Position numbers and translations under genes: made by a program. 64,000 bases of DNA from an uncultured Desulfobulbus sp. (lineage in GTDB: Bacteria > Desulfobacterota > Desulfobulbia > Desulfobulbales > Desulfobulbaceae): NCBI RefSeq assembly GCF_963665445.1, contig NZ_OY762276.1:962001-1026000 (forward strand), in the 5' to 3' direction. Below the pieces are notes generated by a model. It had not been told where the DNA came from and did not search any database. It saw only the letters and a program-made list of their open reading frames with translations. Each line of letters starts with the position of its first letter. The stretch's first letter is position 1. Below, piece by piece: positions 8,593-17,970 of the stretch.

Positions 8593-10337
8593 TTCTCCAG
8601 GCTTTGGCATCGTATTATGAACGTCTTGCAACGGAAGGTGGTGTTGCTCCGTATGGTTTTAAACGGATAGAAATACCTTTTTTCATTGTCCTAAACATGC
8701 AAGGTGACTTTCTAGGACTCCAAGACACACGCATATTGTCAGGACGAAAAATGGTGGCCCAATCGTATTTTGTTCCCGAAGAGCGAGGACGTTCAGGTTC
8801 CAAATCGTGGCAAACCGCAAATTTTCTTTGGGATCATTACGGCTATGTATTGGGATGGCCGAAATCAGAGAACGAAAAAGATAAGGAAATGTCGAAAAAA
8901 CAACACGAAACATTTGTGTTGGAAACGGAAAGAATTGCTGCCAAGTGCCCTGAAGATAAGGCCGTTGAGGCTGTTTGCCGATTTCTTTCTGCCGGAAATT
9001 TTAACGATGTATTCAATCATTCCTGCTGGAATGATTGTGCCAAACTCGCTGGCTGCAATCTAACCTTTCAAATAGAAGGCCAACTTGTTTGTCAGCGCGA
9101 TAGCATTAAGGCCCTTATTTCCAAGGGACAGATCGTCAAAGATGAGGACGAAGGATCTGATTTTCTCCCAGAATTGGAGGGGTTTTGCCTTGTCACCGGG
9201 GAAACAGGCCCAATCGCTCGACTCCATCCTCGTACACCAATTGCTGGAGCTAAAAGCGGTGCCAAGATCGTTTCATTTCAGAAAAATATGGGGTTTGACT
9301 CGTATGGCAAGCTGCAAAGCTACAATGCGCCGACCAGCAAAAAAGCAGCTTTTGCGTACACCACAGCGTTAAATGAAATGCTATCCAAAAAATCCCGCCA
9401 GAAACTATTTGTCGGCGACGCTTCCACCGTTTTTTGGGCCGAAAAGAAAAACGATTTGGAAGATGTCTTTGCCGACATCTTTGGTGAACCAGCGAAAGAA
9501 AATCCTGAGCAAGCCAACAAGGCAATCCGTATTCTTTATGAAGCCCCCAAAGCAGGGGCTCCGCCGCTTTCTGAAGATTACACGACATTCTATGTTTTAG
9601 GACTCGCTCCCAATGCCGCCCGCATTGCCGTGCGCTTCTGGCATGCAGGAACGGTAGCGGAGACGGCCCGGCACATTCTGCACCATTTTGAAGATTGCAA
9701 AATGGTGCATGGGCCGAAGCAACCCGAGTATCTTTCCCTGTTCCGCCTGCTCGTCTCCACCGCCCTGCAAGGAAAGTCGGAGAATATCCCCCCAAATCTG
9801 GCCGGTGACTTCATGAAGGCCATTCTCGCCGGTACCCCTTACCCGCAGACCATTTTGTCGGCGGTTATCCGCCGTTGCCGGGCGGAACGTGAAGTAACCT
9901 ATCCCCGCGCCGCACTTCTCAAAGCGGTCCTGGCACGGGCAGCACGATTTTATCATCAATCAGAACAGGAGGTAGGCATGGCCTTGGATGCAGGCAACAG
10001 CAATATCGGCTACCGGCTTGGGCGGTTATTCGCCACGCTGGAAAAGATTCAAGAAGAGGCAAGTCCCGGTATTAACGCCACCATCCGTGACCGTTTTTAC
10101 GGCGCGGCTTCTGGTACCCCGGTTACAGCTTTTCCGCATTTGATGAAATTGAAAAACCATCATCTTGCCAAGCTGGACAACCGTGGTCGAGGCGTGAACC
10201 TGGAAAAGGTGATTGGCGAAATTATGGGCGGCATTGTCGATTTTCCAACCCATCTCTCGCTTCAGGATCAGGGCCGATTTGCGGTGGGATACTACCACCA
10301 GCGTCAGGCCTTTTTCACTAAAAACGAAACTAATTGA
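8589..10337 (+). CDS. cas8c: Cas8c (Csd1), large Cascade subunit
   Basis: 582 aa, typical for type I-C Cas8c. Csd1-like stretches include an N-terminal [12 protein letters not shown], and near the C-terminus [17 protein letters not shown] and [15 protein letters not shown]. The family recognises the PAM and stabilises the R-loop. An internal start producing the small subunit Cas11c is known in related systems. Here a candidate is the ATG near 9978, preceded by CAGGAGGTAGGC and opening a frame beginning [17 protein letters not shown]. Confidence 0.93.
   Translation: MILQALASYYERLATEGGVAPYGFKRIEIPFFIVLNMQGDFLGLQDTRILSGRKMVAQSYFVPEERGRSGSKSWQTANFLWDHYGYVLGWPKSENEKDKEMSKKQHETFVLETERIAAKCPEDKAVEAVCRFLSAGNFNDVFNHSCWNDCAKLAGCNLTFQIEGQLVCQRDSIKALISKGQIVKDEDEGSDFLPELEGFCLVTGETGPIARLHPRTPIAGAKSGAKIVSFQKNMGFDSYGKLQSYNAPTSKKAAFAYTTALNEMLSKKSRQKLFVGDASTVFWAEKKNDLEDVFADIFGEPAKENPEQANKAIRILYEAPKAGAPPLSEDYTTFYVLGLAPNAARIAVRFWHAGTVAETARHILHHFEDCKMVHGPKQPEYLSLFRLLVSTALQGKSENIPPNLAGDFMKAILAGTPYPQTILSAVIRRCRAEREVTYPRAALLKAVLARAARFYHQSEQEVGMALDAGNSNIGYRLGRLFATLEKIQEEASPGINATIRDRFYGAASGTPVTAFPHLMKLKNHHLAKLDNRGRGVNLEKVIGEIMGGIVDFPTHLSLQDQGRFAVGYYHQRQAFFTKNETN
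9978..10337 (+). CDS. cas11c: Possible internally initiated Cas11c small subunit
   Basis: Inside cas8c, an in-frame ATG at 9978 follows an unusually good ribosome site (AGGAGGTAGGC). It would give a ~119-aa protein equal to the Cas8c C-terminus ([13 protein letters not shown] to the end). In other type I-C systems the small subunit Cas11 is made exactly this way, from within cas8c. The site is visible; expression is inferred. Confidence 0.55.
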   Translation: MALDAGNSNIGYRLGRLFATLEKIQEEASPGINATIRDRFYGAASGTPVTAFPHLMKLKNHHLAKLDNRGRGVNLEKVIGEIMGGIVDFPTHLSLQDQGRFAVGYYHQRQAFFTKNETN

Positions 10338-10360
10338 TTTCACTTCCGGAGAATACCGTA

Positions 10361-11221
10361 ATGAGCAGTTCTGTCCAGAATCGTTATGACTTTGTGCTTT
10401 TGTTCGACGTACAAGATGGCAACCCCAATGGCGATCCGGATGCCGGCAACCTGCCCCGGATCGATCCGGAGACCGGACATGGTCTTGTCACCGATGTCTG
10501 TATCAAGCGGAAGGTACGTAACTATGTGCAGTTGGAAAAGGGGGGAGTGGCACCTTATGATATTTTTATTAAAGAAAAAGCCATTCTCAATACTCTTATT
10601 GATGAGGCCCATGAACAAGGGGAGGTGAAAAGTAAGGAAAAGGGAGACAAAACCGAGGCTGCTCGATCCTTTATGTGTAGTAAATATTTTGATGTTCGAA
10701 CTTTTGGGGCCGTCATGTCCACCGGTAAGAACGCTGGTCAAGTCCGTGGGCCGGTTCAATTAACGTTTGCCCGAAGTGTCGAGCAGATTGTGCCACTAGA
10801 GCACAGTATCACCCGTATGGCCGTGGCCACCGAAGCCGAAGCTGAGAAGCAGCAAGGCGATAACCGCACCATGGGGCGGAAATTTACCATCCCATACGCC
10901 CTTTACTGCTGTCATGGTTTTATTTCAGCCCCACTGGCTGCTCAGACCGGTTTCAGCGAATCCGATCTCGAATTGTTTTGGCAGGCTGTCATAAACATGT
11001 TCGAACATGATCGGTCCGCTGCCCGTGGATTGATGAGCAGTCGCAAGCTTTTTGTCTTCAAGCATGACAGTCGGATGGGGAATGCCCCGGCGCACAAACT
11101 GTTCGACTTGATTGACATTCAGCGTGCGGAGGGCTCGACCGGCCCGGCCCGTTCGTTCAATGATTATGTGGTGAATATTGACGCAACGCCCGATGGAGTG
11201 ATTTTGCAGGAAAAGTTGTAA
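10361..11221 (+). CDS. cas7c: Cas7c (Csd2), Cascade backbone
   Basis: 286 aa from the ATG at 10361, preceded by CCGGAGAATACC. Typical family opening: [50 protein letters not shown]. The RAMP-fold protein polymerises along the cr[18 protein letters not shown] and the SITRMAV block are also typical. Length is normal. The next gene, at 11249, is not a cas gene. Confidence 0.95.
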   Translation: MSSSVQNRYDFVLLFDVQDGNPNGDPDAGNLPRIDPETGHGLVTDVCIKRKVRNYVQLEKGGVAPYDIFIKEKAILNTLIDEAHEQGEVKSKEKGDKTEAARSFMCSKYFDVRTFGAVMSTGKNAGQVRGPVQLTFARSVEQIVPLEHSITRMAVATEAEAEKQQGDNRTMGRKFTIPYALYCCHGFISAPLAAQTGFSESDLELFWQAVINMFEHDRSAARGLMSSRKLFVFKHDSRMGNAPAHKLFDLIDIQRAEGSTGPARSFNDYVVNIDATPDGVILQEKL

Positions 11222-11248
11222 CGATTCAGAAGGATCGGAGCGTTATCT

Positions 11249-12292
11249 ATGGATACCAGGTTTCAGCAGCAGAAACATACTGATATTGATTCCGGTGCTG
11301 TAGTCATCTACCAAACCGAAGACGGCCGCACCACCTTGGATGTCCGGTTTCAAGACGAAACCGTCTGGCTGACCCAGGCGCAGATGGTGACGTTGTTTCA
11401 GCGGGATAAACGGACCATCTCCGAGCATGTCCGTAACATCTTCAAGGAAGGTGAACTTATTGAGGAGGCAGTTGTCCGGAAATCCCGGATAACTGCCGCA
11501 GATGGGAAAAGTTACCTGACAGCGGCCTACAACCTCGACGTCGTTATCTCGGTGGGTTATCGGGTTAAATCGAAACGCGGCACCCAGTTCCGTATCTGGG
11601 CATCGTCGGTACTCAAGGACTATTTGATCAAAGGCTATGCTCTCAATCAGCGACGGTTGGCAGAGCAGGGCGTGGCCGAACTGCGCGAGGTGTTGAATCT
11701 TCTTGCTGCCACTCTGGAGCAAAATCGATTAACCGATGAAACAGGATTGGCAATCGTGGAATTGGTTCGGCGCTATGGGCTGAGCTGGCATTTACTCTTG
11801 CAGTACGATGAAAACCGGTTGGGCCTACCCGCAGGGCTCACCCGGCGGGAGTCGGTGGGCTTTGACCTACCTGCAGTACGTCGAGGTATTTCCTGCCTGC
11901 GTGACGAATTGTTTACCAAAGGCGAGGCCACGGATCTTTTTGGCCGCGAGCGTGGTGAAAGCTTGGCCGGTATTGTTGGGGCTATTCACCAGACCTTTGG
12001 CGGCCAGGATCTTTATCCAAGTATCGAGGAAAAGGCCGCTCATCTTCTCTATTTTGTGATCAAGGATCACCCGTTCAGTGACGGGAACAAACGCATCGGT
12101 TCCTTTCTCTTTCTCTTGTACCTCCAGGAAAGCGGATTTTTGGCTACAAGCCGCTTCGACAACAAGTCCCTGGTGGCCTTGGCCCTCCTGGTTGCCGCTT
12201 CCGATCCAGCTCAGAAAGATGTTCTTGTCCACTTGATTGTGAATCTGCTCGGTGAATGCTCCGCAAATAATGGAGGGGGCATATATGGTTGA
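11249..12292 (+). CDS. RhuM-Fic/Doc fusion protein embedded in the cas operon
   Basis: 347 aa. The N-terminal half is the virulence-RhuM family domain (VWLTQAQMVTLFQRDKRTISEHVRNIF, then AYNLDVVISVGYRVKSKRGTQFRIWAS). The C-terminal part is a Fic/Doc fold with the motif HPFSDGNKR (~residues 274-282). It keeps the His, Asp, Asn, Lys and Arg of Doc-type enzymes and lacks the final Arg of canonical AMPylating Fic (HxFxxGNGRxxR). It lies between cas7c and cas4 on the same strand, 27 bases after cas7c, and overlaps the cas4 start by 8 bases, so it is co-transcribed. A role as toxin or guard of the CRISPR system is inferred. No antitoxin gene is adjacent. Confidence 0.85.
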   Translation: MDTRFQQQKHTDIDSGAVVIYQTEDGRTTLDVRFQDETVWLTQAQMVTLFQRDKRTISEHVRNIFKEGELIEEAVVRKSRITAADGKSYLTAAYNLDVVISVGYRVKSKRGTQFRIWASSVLKDYLIKGYALNQRRLAEQGVAELREVLNLLAATLEQNRLTDETGLAIVELVRRYGLSWHLLLQYDENRLGLPAGLTRRESVGFDLPAVRRGISCLRDELFTKGEATDLFGRERGESLAGIVGAIHQTFGGQDLYPSIEEKAAHLLYFVIKDHPFSDGNKRIGSFLFLLYLQESGFLATSRFDNKSLVALALLVAASDPAQKDVLVHLIVNLLGECSANNGGGIYG

Positions 12293-12962
12293 ACCTCTCC
12301 CTATACATGACGTCAGTAAGGCGTTGCCACCGATGCTGTTCGAAGAAGACGAACTGGTGATGATTTCCGCCCTGCAGCATTACCTTTTTTGTCCACGCCA
12401 GTGTGCCCTGATCCATATCGAACAGCAGTGGCTGGAAAATCGTCTGACCGCTGAAGGTCGTATTCTTCATGAACGGGTGCATGGTGGTGGCAGGGAATCG
12501 CGTCGGACTCTTCGGGTAGAATTCGATGTGCCCATTCGTTCGCTACGGCTTGGTTTAATCGGTCGGGCCGACATTGTTGAGTTTCATCGAGAACAAGGAG
12601 ATGTGTGGCGTCCAACTCCGGTGGAGTATAAGCGCGGGCGGCCTAAAAAGGACGATACCGACCGAGTGCAACTCTGCGCCCAGGCCATTTGTTTGGAAGA
12701 GATGTTGGACTGCGTGGTTCCTGCAGGGGCGCTGTATTACGGCCAAAAAAAGCGGCGCATGGCCGTTGCCTTTGACGTTGAACTGCGGAATAAAACGGCA
12801 CAAACCGCCACACATCTCCACAACCTGCTGGCAGCGGGAACGACACCCGCGCCCCATTATCAAAAGAGTTGTGAGAGCTGTTCCTTCCTCCCGTTGTGTT
12901 TGCCCAAAGTGGTGACACACAAAAAAGTCGGCACATATATGCGTAAAATGGTGACGCCATGA
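12285..12962 (+). CDS. cas4: Cas4 exonuclease
   Basis: 225 aa from the ATG at 12285, which has a GGAGGGGG ribosome site; a longer frame upstream lacks one. It shows an N-terminal cysteine (YLFCPRQCALIH, ~35), the RecB-like nuclease core (GRADIVEFHR and VEYKRGRPK with its catalytic Lys) and the C-terminal cluster CESCSFLPLC (~195-205), which with the first Cys ligates an Fe-S centre. Cas4 trims prespacers and enforces PAM selection. Its stop overlaps the cas1 start. Confidence 0.94.
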   Translation: MVEPLPIHDVSKALPPMLFEEDELVMISALQHYLFCPRQCALIHIEQQWLENRLTAEGRILHERVHGGGRESRRTLRVEFDVPIRSLRLGLIGRADIVEFHREQGDVWRPTPVEYKRGRPKKDDTDRVQLCAQAICLEEMLDCVVPAGALYYGQKKRRMAVAFDVELRNKTAQTATHLHNLLAAGTTPAPHYQKSCESCSFLPLCLPKVVTHKKVGTYMRKMVTP

Positions 12963-13987
12963 AAAAACATCTCAACACCCTGTTTGTCACCACCCAAGGG
13001 GCCTATCTGGCCAAGGATGGGGAGACGGTTGCCGTACGCATTGAAGGGGAAACGGTGTTACGGGTGCCGGTACATACCCTGGAGTCGGTTGTTTGCTTTG
13101 GCAATGTCGGTTGCAGCCCCTTTTTAATGGGGTTTTGTGGCGAGCGTAAGGTGGGGCTGAGTTTTCTCAGTGAAAATGGCCGGTTTCTTGCGCGGGTGCA
13201 GGGTCCGACCTCTGGGAATGTGTTGTTGCGGCGTGAACAGTACCGGCGGGCTGATGATGCGGAATTTTCCGCTGCCGTGGCAACGGCCTGTGTGCTCGGG
13301 AAAATCGCCAACAGCAGGACGGTGTTGTTACGTGCCTTGCGTGATCATAGCGAAAAGATAGATCAAAGCCCTATGCAAGAAGCTGTCGACAGGCTCGGTG
13401 CAGCAATCAACAGGCTGCAGGGTAACTTGGACCTCGACTCTGTGCGCGGGGTGGAAGGTGATGCAGCCCGGGTCTATTTCGGCGTTATTGACCATCTCAT
13501 AGTGCGGAATAAGGAACATTTCTATATGCGCCAGCGGAGCCGCAGGCCGCCGCTGGATCGGATGAACTGTCTGCTGTCCTTCCTCTATACCCTGGTGCTC
13601 AATGATATTCGCTCGGCTGTGGAAGCCGTTGGACTTGACCCGGCTGTGGGGTATCTGCATCGTGATCGTCCCGGAAGGGCGGGGTTGGCGTTGGACCTAA
13701 TGGAGGAGTTTCGCCCCTTGGCGGACCGGTTGGCAGTTTCCCTGGTCAATTTAGGCCAGATGCGCAGGGATGATTTTGTAGTGAGCGACGGCGGTGCTGT
13801 TCGCATGAGCGATGAAGCACGTAAAACCCTCTTGGTCGCCTATCAAAAGCGCAAACAGGAGGAGATGGTGCACCCTTTTCTTGAGGAGAAGATGAGCTTG
13901 GGCTTGTTTTTTCATATTCAAGCCTTGCTCTTTGCCCGGTACCTGCGTGGCGAACTGGATGGCTATCCGCCGGTTATCTGGAAATAG
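12959..13987 (+). CDS. cas1: Cas1 integrase
   Basis: 342 aa, type I-C Cas1. The N-terminus is LNTLFVTTQGAYLAKDGETVAVRIEGE. Metal-binding catalytic residues appear as Glu in RGVEGDAARVYFG, His in GYLHRDRPGRAGLALDLMEEFRPLADRL, and Asp/Glu in the same block. It acts with Cas2 to insert new spacers at the leader end. The ATGA overlap with cas4 indicates translational coupling. It looks intact. Confidence 0.95.
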   Translation: MKKHLNTLFVTTQGAYLAKDGETVAVRIEGETVLRVPVHTLESVVCFGNVGCSPFLMGFCGERKVGLSFLSENGRFLARVQGPTSGNVLLRREQYRRADDAEFSAAVATACVLGKIANSRTVLLRALRDHSEKIDQSPMQEAVDRLGAAINRLQGNLDLDSVRGVEGDAARVYFGVIDHLIVRNKEHFYMRQRSRRPPLDRMNCLLSFLYTLVLNDIRSAVEAVGLDPAVGYLHRDRPGRAGLALDLMEEFRPLADRLAVSLVNLGQMRRDDFVVSDGGAVRMSDEARKTLLVAYQKRKQEEMVHPFLEEKMSLGLFFHIQALLFARYLRGELDGYPPVIWK

Positions 13988-13996
13988 GAGGCGGTT

Positions 13997-14287
13997 ATGA
14001 TGGTGCTGGTGAGTTACGATGTGCGGACCAGTGAGCCGGGTGGGGCAAAACGGTTACGTCGGGTGGCTAAGGTATGCCGCAACCATGGTCAGCGCGTACA
14101 GTTTTCCGTGTTCGAGTGCATGGTTGATCCTGCACAATGGGCACGGTTGCGGCAGGCGTTGCTCAACGAGATTGATCTCGATGCAGATAGTCTGCGTTTT
14201 TACTTTCTTGGCGCCAACTGGAAAAATCGGGTGGAGCATGTCGGCGCCAAGAAAAGTTTGGATCAGGAAGGACCGTTGATTGTCTGA
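13997..14287 (+). CDS. cas2: Cas2
   Basis: 96 aa, full length. MMVLVSYDVRTSEPGGAKRLRRVAKVC carries the conserved Asp after the first strand, and QFSVFECMVDPAQW follows. Cas2 bridges two Cas1 dimers in the adaptation complex. A ribosome site AGGAGGCGGTT precedes the start. It ends 173 bases before the first repeat. Confidence 0.95.
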   Translation: MMVLVSYDVRTSEPGGAKRLRRVAKVCRNHGQRVQFSVFECMVDPAQWARLRQALLNEIDLDADSLRFYFLGANWKNRVEHVGAKKSLDQEGPLIV

Positions 14288-14460
14288 ACGACTCCGCGAA
14301 CCACCCATAGCCATTGATTACCGGGAGGTTCGCGTTGCCCATAAATGCGATGGTTGAGTGGTCATTGACGGGAAAAATGGAGGATCAAAGTCCCTTAAAA
14401 AAACACCATCGCGGAAAAGAGTGAAAAACTTGAATGGGAGCAAACCTTTACCATTCAACA
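14288..14460 (+). promoter_or_regulatory. CRISPR leader
   Basis: Non-coding stretch between cas2 and the first repeat. The repeat 3' end (ATTGAAAC) and the cas gene position both make this the leader side. It probably holds the pre-crRNA promoter and the Cas1-Cas2 docking sequence, in an A-rich run near 14390-14450. Confidence 0.75.
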
Positions 14461-16153
14461 GTCGCCCCCCACGCGGGGGCGTGGATTGAAACTTTTTTTT
14501 GCGCCTCACATCGGGTGTTGATTGCGGTCGCCCCCCACGCGGGGGCGTGGATTGAAACGGAAACGGTGGGGGGTGGGTGTTGAGCCTGCCCCGTCGCCCC
14601 CCACGCGGGGGCGTGGATTGAAACGTCTTGCACATCGACAGGAACCGCTTTGCGTACCGTCGCCCCCCACGCGGGGGCGTGGATTGAAACTCGACATCGA
14701 TGATCAGGGTTGCTCCACCTGCAGGTCGCCCCCCACGCGGGGGCGTGGATTGAAACGCGTCAAAAACAACAGACAGCCGACGCGACGCCACGTCGCCCCC
14801 CACGCGGGGGCGTGGATTGAAACTTCTCGTCGCCCTGCCATGTGCCCTTGTTGCAGAGTCGCCCCCCACGCGGGGGCGTGGATTGAAACCCGCCAGGTGG
14901 GGACCGCCTATCCGTTGTCGGTCGTCGCCCCCCACGCGGGGGCGTGGATTGAAACTTTTATTCTTTACTTCTTTAGACGTTGTTAGTGGTGTCGCCCCCC
15001 ACGCGGGGGCGTGGATTGAAACCTCCAAAATTCTAAAGGCGAGTACTCAAGTATGAGGTCGCCCCCCACGCGGGGGCGTGGATTGAAACACGTGTGGTGT
15101 GTAGGCTGGTTGGGGTGTAGCTGTGTCGCCCCCCACGCGGGGGCGTGGATTGAAACACAAGTAAGGATAGAGACAAGTCTGGTTGATTAGGTCGCCCCCC
15201 ACGCGGGGGCGTGGATTGAAACACCATAGCGAAAACGGCAATCTGGCCTGGAAAACCAGTCGCCCCCCACGCGGGGGCGTGGATTGAAACGTTGTAGTGG
15301 GTGGGTATATAGTGTGGCGGGTGATCGTCGCCCCCCACGCGGGGGCGTGGATTGAAACAACAACTCCAAGTCGAGTGTCAAGTTCCGAGTCGGTCGCCCC
15401 CCACGCGGGGGCGTGGATTGAAACTTCCCTGTACGGTAATGCTGAAAACGAATCGCTTGGTCGCCCCCCACGCGGGGGCGTGGATTGAAACCAACAGCCC
15501 CCTCAAACAATAACATGGCCGTTGCGTCGCCCCCCACGCGGGGGCGTGGATTGAAACCTTTGAGGTCGATCAAGGCGCTATTGAGCAACTGTCGCCCGCC
15601 ACGCGGGGGCGTGGATTGAAACCACATCCTCCTTAGGGATGCCGCCGTTATCTGCTGTCGCCCCCCACGCGGGGGCGTGGATTGAAACTGAGCGAGCACA
15701 GGGATTGGAGACATCGCGCCAAAGTCGCCCCCCACGCGGGGGCGTGGATTGAAACCATAAAGTCCGACTCAGCCACCTCGACCGCTGCAGTCGCCCCCCA
15801 CGCGGGGGCGTGGATTGAAACAAGTGTAACTATTTACAATAACGTGTTCTCAAACAGTCGCCCCCCACGCGGGGGCGTGGATTGAAACTTGACCGGAGCG
15901 GCATCGACCCGCTTGCCCCGGTTGGTCGCCCCCCACGCGGGGGCGTGGATTGAAACGAGGGAACCCGTCTTTGGGATACGTGGTGGTTGGGTCGCCCCCC
16001 ACGCGGGGGCGTGGATTGAAACGATGCGGAATCCCCGTGGGAAGCGGCCATGGATGTCGCCCCCCACGCGGGGGCGTGGATTGAAACTGATACCCCTCCT
16101 CGCTGTATGGCGATTTGTAATGTCGCCCCCCACGCGGGGGCGTGGATTGAAAC
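14461..16153 (+). CRISPR. Type I-C CRISPR array, 26 repeats and 25 spacers
   Basis: The 32-bp repeat starts GTCGCCCCCC and ends GTGGATTGAAAC. It contains a strong stem (GCCCCC/GGGGGC) as expected for Cas5d cleavage. Repeat starts run 14461, 14527, 14593, 14659, 14725, 14792 and on to 16056 and 16122. Spacers are 33-36 bp, mostly 34-35, and all differ. Only the repeat at 15591 departs from consensus (C to G at position 8). The last repeat is unmutated. I recognised no match between a spacer and other parts of this window, but an exact search was not possible by eye. Confidence 0.98.
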
Positions 16154-16310
16154 CCAAACCCGGGAAGCCCCGGATAGCCATGGGCGAAATGGAGATCCAG
16201 CCACTCATACCCCGCTTCCAGGTTCCGCTTGGCTGCTGCCACGAACTCCGCCTGCACCCGCTTGATATCATTTATAGTCATCTCCCGCGGGACCTTGGCA
16301 GGTTGGCATC
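16154..16310 (-). pseudogene. Fragment of an old-yellow-enzyme-like oxidoreductase gene at the array's distal end
   Basis: On the minus strand the frame reads KVPREMTINDIKRVQAEF, then VAAAKRNLEAGYEWLDLHFAHGYPG. This matches the NADH:flavin oxidoreductase/old yellow enzyme pattern (P-x-MT-x-x-DI-x-x-V-x-x-F-x-x-AA-x-x-A-x-x-AGF-x-x-x-x-IH-x-AHGY). The frame has a stop at ~16310, so the ~130 N-terminal residues are missing, and it runs straight into the terminal repeat on the other side. Only an internal slice of the family survives. Confidence 0.55.
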
Positions 16311-16317
16311 AGGAACA

Positions 16318-16476
16318 ATGGCCGAGGGCGTAAAGTTGGCCAGGATCGTCGATGCATCGTCACCGGCCCTTTCGATACTCCTGTCAGGAAATCTGCTGGA
16401 CGAGGATCAGGCATCAGCGGACATTCGCCTCAATTTTTGCTATATTGCCGCCTGGCTGAACGAGGGGGCTCGGTGA
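16318..16476 (+). other. Unrecognised short frame, possible gene remnant
   Basis: A 52-codon frame (MAEGVKLARIVDASS to YIAAWLNEGAR) with protein-like composition but no clear ribosome site. It may be the C-terminal end of a disrupted gene. No family is recognised. Confidence 0.25.
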
Positions 16477-16519
16477 GAAATCCTGGGCCTTGAAGAATTT
16501 TTGTAGGTAGTTTGGTAGG

Positions 16520-17290
16520 ATGGATCGGTTTTCACGCATAGAAAAATTATTGGGCCATGAGGTTTTGGTCAGGCTCCAGTCCCGTTACGTGGTGGTGGTC
16601 GGCCTTGGTGCGGTCGGCGGACATGTGGTTGAAGGGCTTGCGCGCAGCGGTGTCGGACGTCTGCGCCTGGTCGACTTTGATGTGATATCTCCCACCAATA
16701 TCAACCGTCAGATTTTGGCCCTGGAGTCGACCCTGGGACGCAAGAAATGCGAAGTTGCCGAGGAGCGGGTACGATTGATCAACCCGCAATGTTTTGTGGA
16801 GGGCAGGCAGGCCTTTCTCGATGAGGAGAATGTCCATTCCATTCTCACCCCCCGGCCTGATCTGGTCATTGACGCCATCGATGCCCTCAGTCCCAAAATT
16901 CAATTGCTCCGAGAAGCCCACTATCTCGGTATTCCGATCTTGTCCTCCATGGGGGCGGCCCTGCGCACCGACCCGACAAAGGTCGCGTACGCGGATCTCA
17001 GCAAGACCTATAACTGTCCGCTGGCGAAACGGGTGCGGAAGCGGTTGCGAAAATTCGGCATTGAACAGGGGATCGACTGTGTATTCTCATCCGAACCTGT
17101 CGATTTTACCTACGAAGGGCCGCAGGAAGAGGAGATCCCCACCCAGGAGTGGCGGGGTTGCCCGCGCAATGTGCTGGGCAGTATGCCCACCATCACCGGT
17201 ATTTTTGGTCTGATGCTTGCCAACAAAGCGATCCTCCAGTTGGCCAGGCCGGATGATTGTGCAAGAGAGGCTGTCGTTTCTGGGGAGTGA
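16520..17290 (+). CDS. tcdA: tRNA threonylcarbamoyladenosine dehydratase (TcdA/CsdL)
   Basis: 256 aa, typical length. E1-like ThiF fold: nucleotide-binding glycine loop VVGLGAVGGHVVEGLARSGVG (~25-45), then LRLVDFDVISPTNINRQ, DAIDALSPKIQL and SSMGAALRTDP. The enzyme activates t6A37 of ANN-decoding tRNAs and cyclises it to ct6A in the cytoplasm. A preceding ATG-proximal GTAGGATGG gives only a weak ribosome site. It is a single gene, not part of a visible operon. Confidence 0.88.
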   Translation: MDRFSRIEKLLGHEVLVRLQSRYVVVVGLGAVGGHVVEGLARSGVGRLRLVDFDVISPTNINRQILALESTLGRKKCEVAEERVRLINPQCFVEGRQAFLDEENVHSILTPRPDLVIDAIDALSPKIQLLREAHYLGIPILSSMGAALRTDPTKVAYADLSKTYNCPLAKRVRKRLRKFGIEQGIDCVFSSEPVDFTYEGPQEEEIPTQEWRGCPRNVLGSMPTITGIFGLMLANKAILQLARPDDCAREAVVSGE

Positions 17291-17440
17291 AATCCCCTGC
17301 AGGCGAGGGCGGGCAGGGGCCCCTGGTAGGCATCCCTGAACCACGGGTGAGATCGAAGACAGTGATGCCGATGGTCCCCCCCCTCCGCCAAGAAAGTGCT
17401 CGGCAATAAGGGCATATGTTTTTAGTAAGATGAGAGTCTC

Positions 17441-17940
17441 ATGAAGAAATTTCCAGCACTCGGTGCACAGGAGATTCTGGCCCTGGCCATCTTCCTGGAA
17501 GAAAACGATGAACGGGTTTATCAGGACTTCGCCGATGGCCTGAAAGAGACCTACCCGGCAACGGCCAGGGTGCTGATGGCCATGGGAGCGGAGGAAACGG
17601 TCCACCGGCAAAGGCTGACCGAACTTTACAAGCGCAGGTTCGGTGAGCATATCCCCTTTGATTCGACGGCAGTCTGACCGGGCGGGGGCATCCCCGGATT
17701 CGTGGAGGTGTTTGCGGCCTGAGGACCACCCTGGGCGGGATCGGCCATACCCTGCCGTTTCTTATCCCCAACTATCAGCTGGCGATCAGCGTCGTCCTGG
17801 CGGTGGTCGTGCTCGAGCTTGCAGCCATCACCTGGATCCGTTCGCGCTACATGGCAACGCCGATCCTGTCCGCGGCCCTGCAGGTGGTGCTGGGCGGGGT
17901 ACTCGTCTTTTTGACCGGGATCCTTATCGGCAACTCCTGA
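17441..17940 (+). pseudogene. Decayed ferritin-VIT1 (MbfA-like) gene
   Basis: The first 78 codons (MKKFPALGAQEILALAIFLEENDERVYQDFADGL to RRFGEHIP) match the start of the ferritin-like domain of MbfA, a membrane-bound iron exporter. The frame then breaks: PLIRRQ continues in another frame. A third frame (~17716-17940) encodes the final membrane part, GGIGHTLPFLIPNYQ to FLTGILIGNS. About half of the ~325-aa family protein is missing from the middle. An internal deletion plus frameshift is the simplest reading. The 78-aa product could still be made but would lack most iron ligands. Confidence 0.7.
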
Positions 17941-17970
17941 GCTGTGGGGTGAACCTCGTATCCCGGCAAA

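Noticed and set aside
14493-16121. Self-targeting spacers against the inovirus in the same window
   Set aside because: Spacers were compared by eye with phage genes and no match was noticed. An exact two-strand alignment would be needed, so no claim is made either way.
16318-16476. Assigning a family to the 52-codon frame after the array
   Set aside because: No motif is recognised; kept only as an unassigned remnant.
14318-16480. Many open frames with repeated SIHAPAWGAT, FQSTPPRGGR, FNPRPRVGGD or VAPHAGAWIET blocks
   Set aside because: These are translations of the CRISPR repeat in different frames, a known source of false hypothetical proteins.
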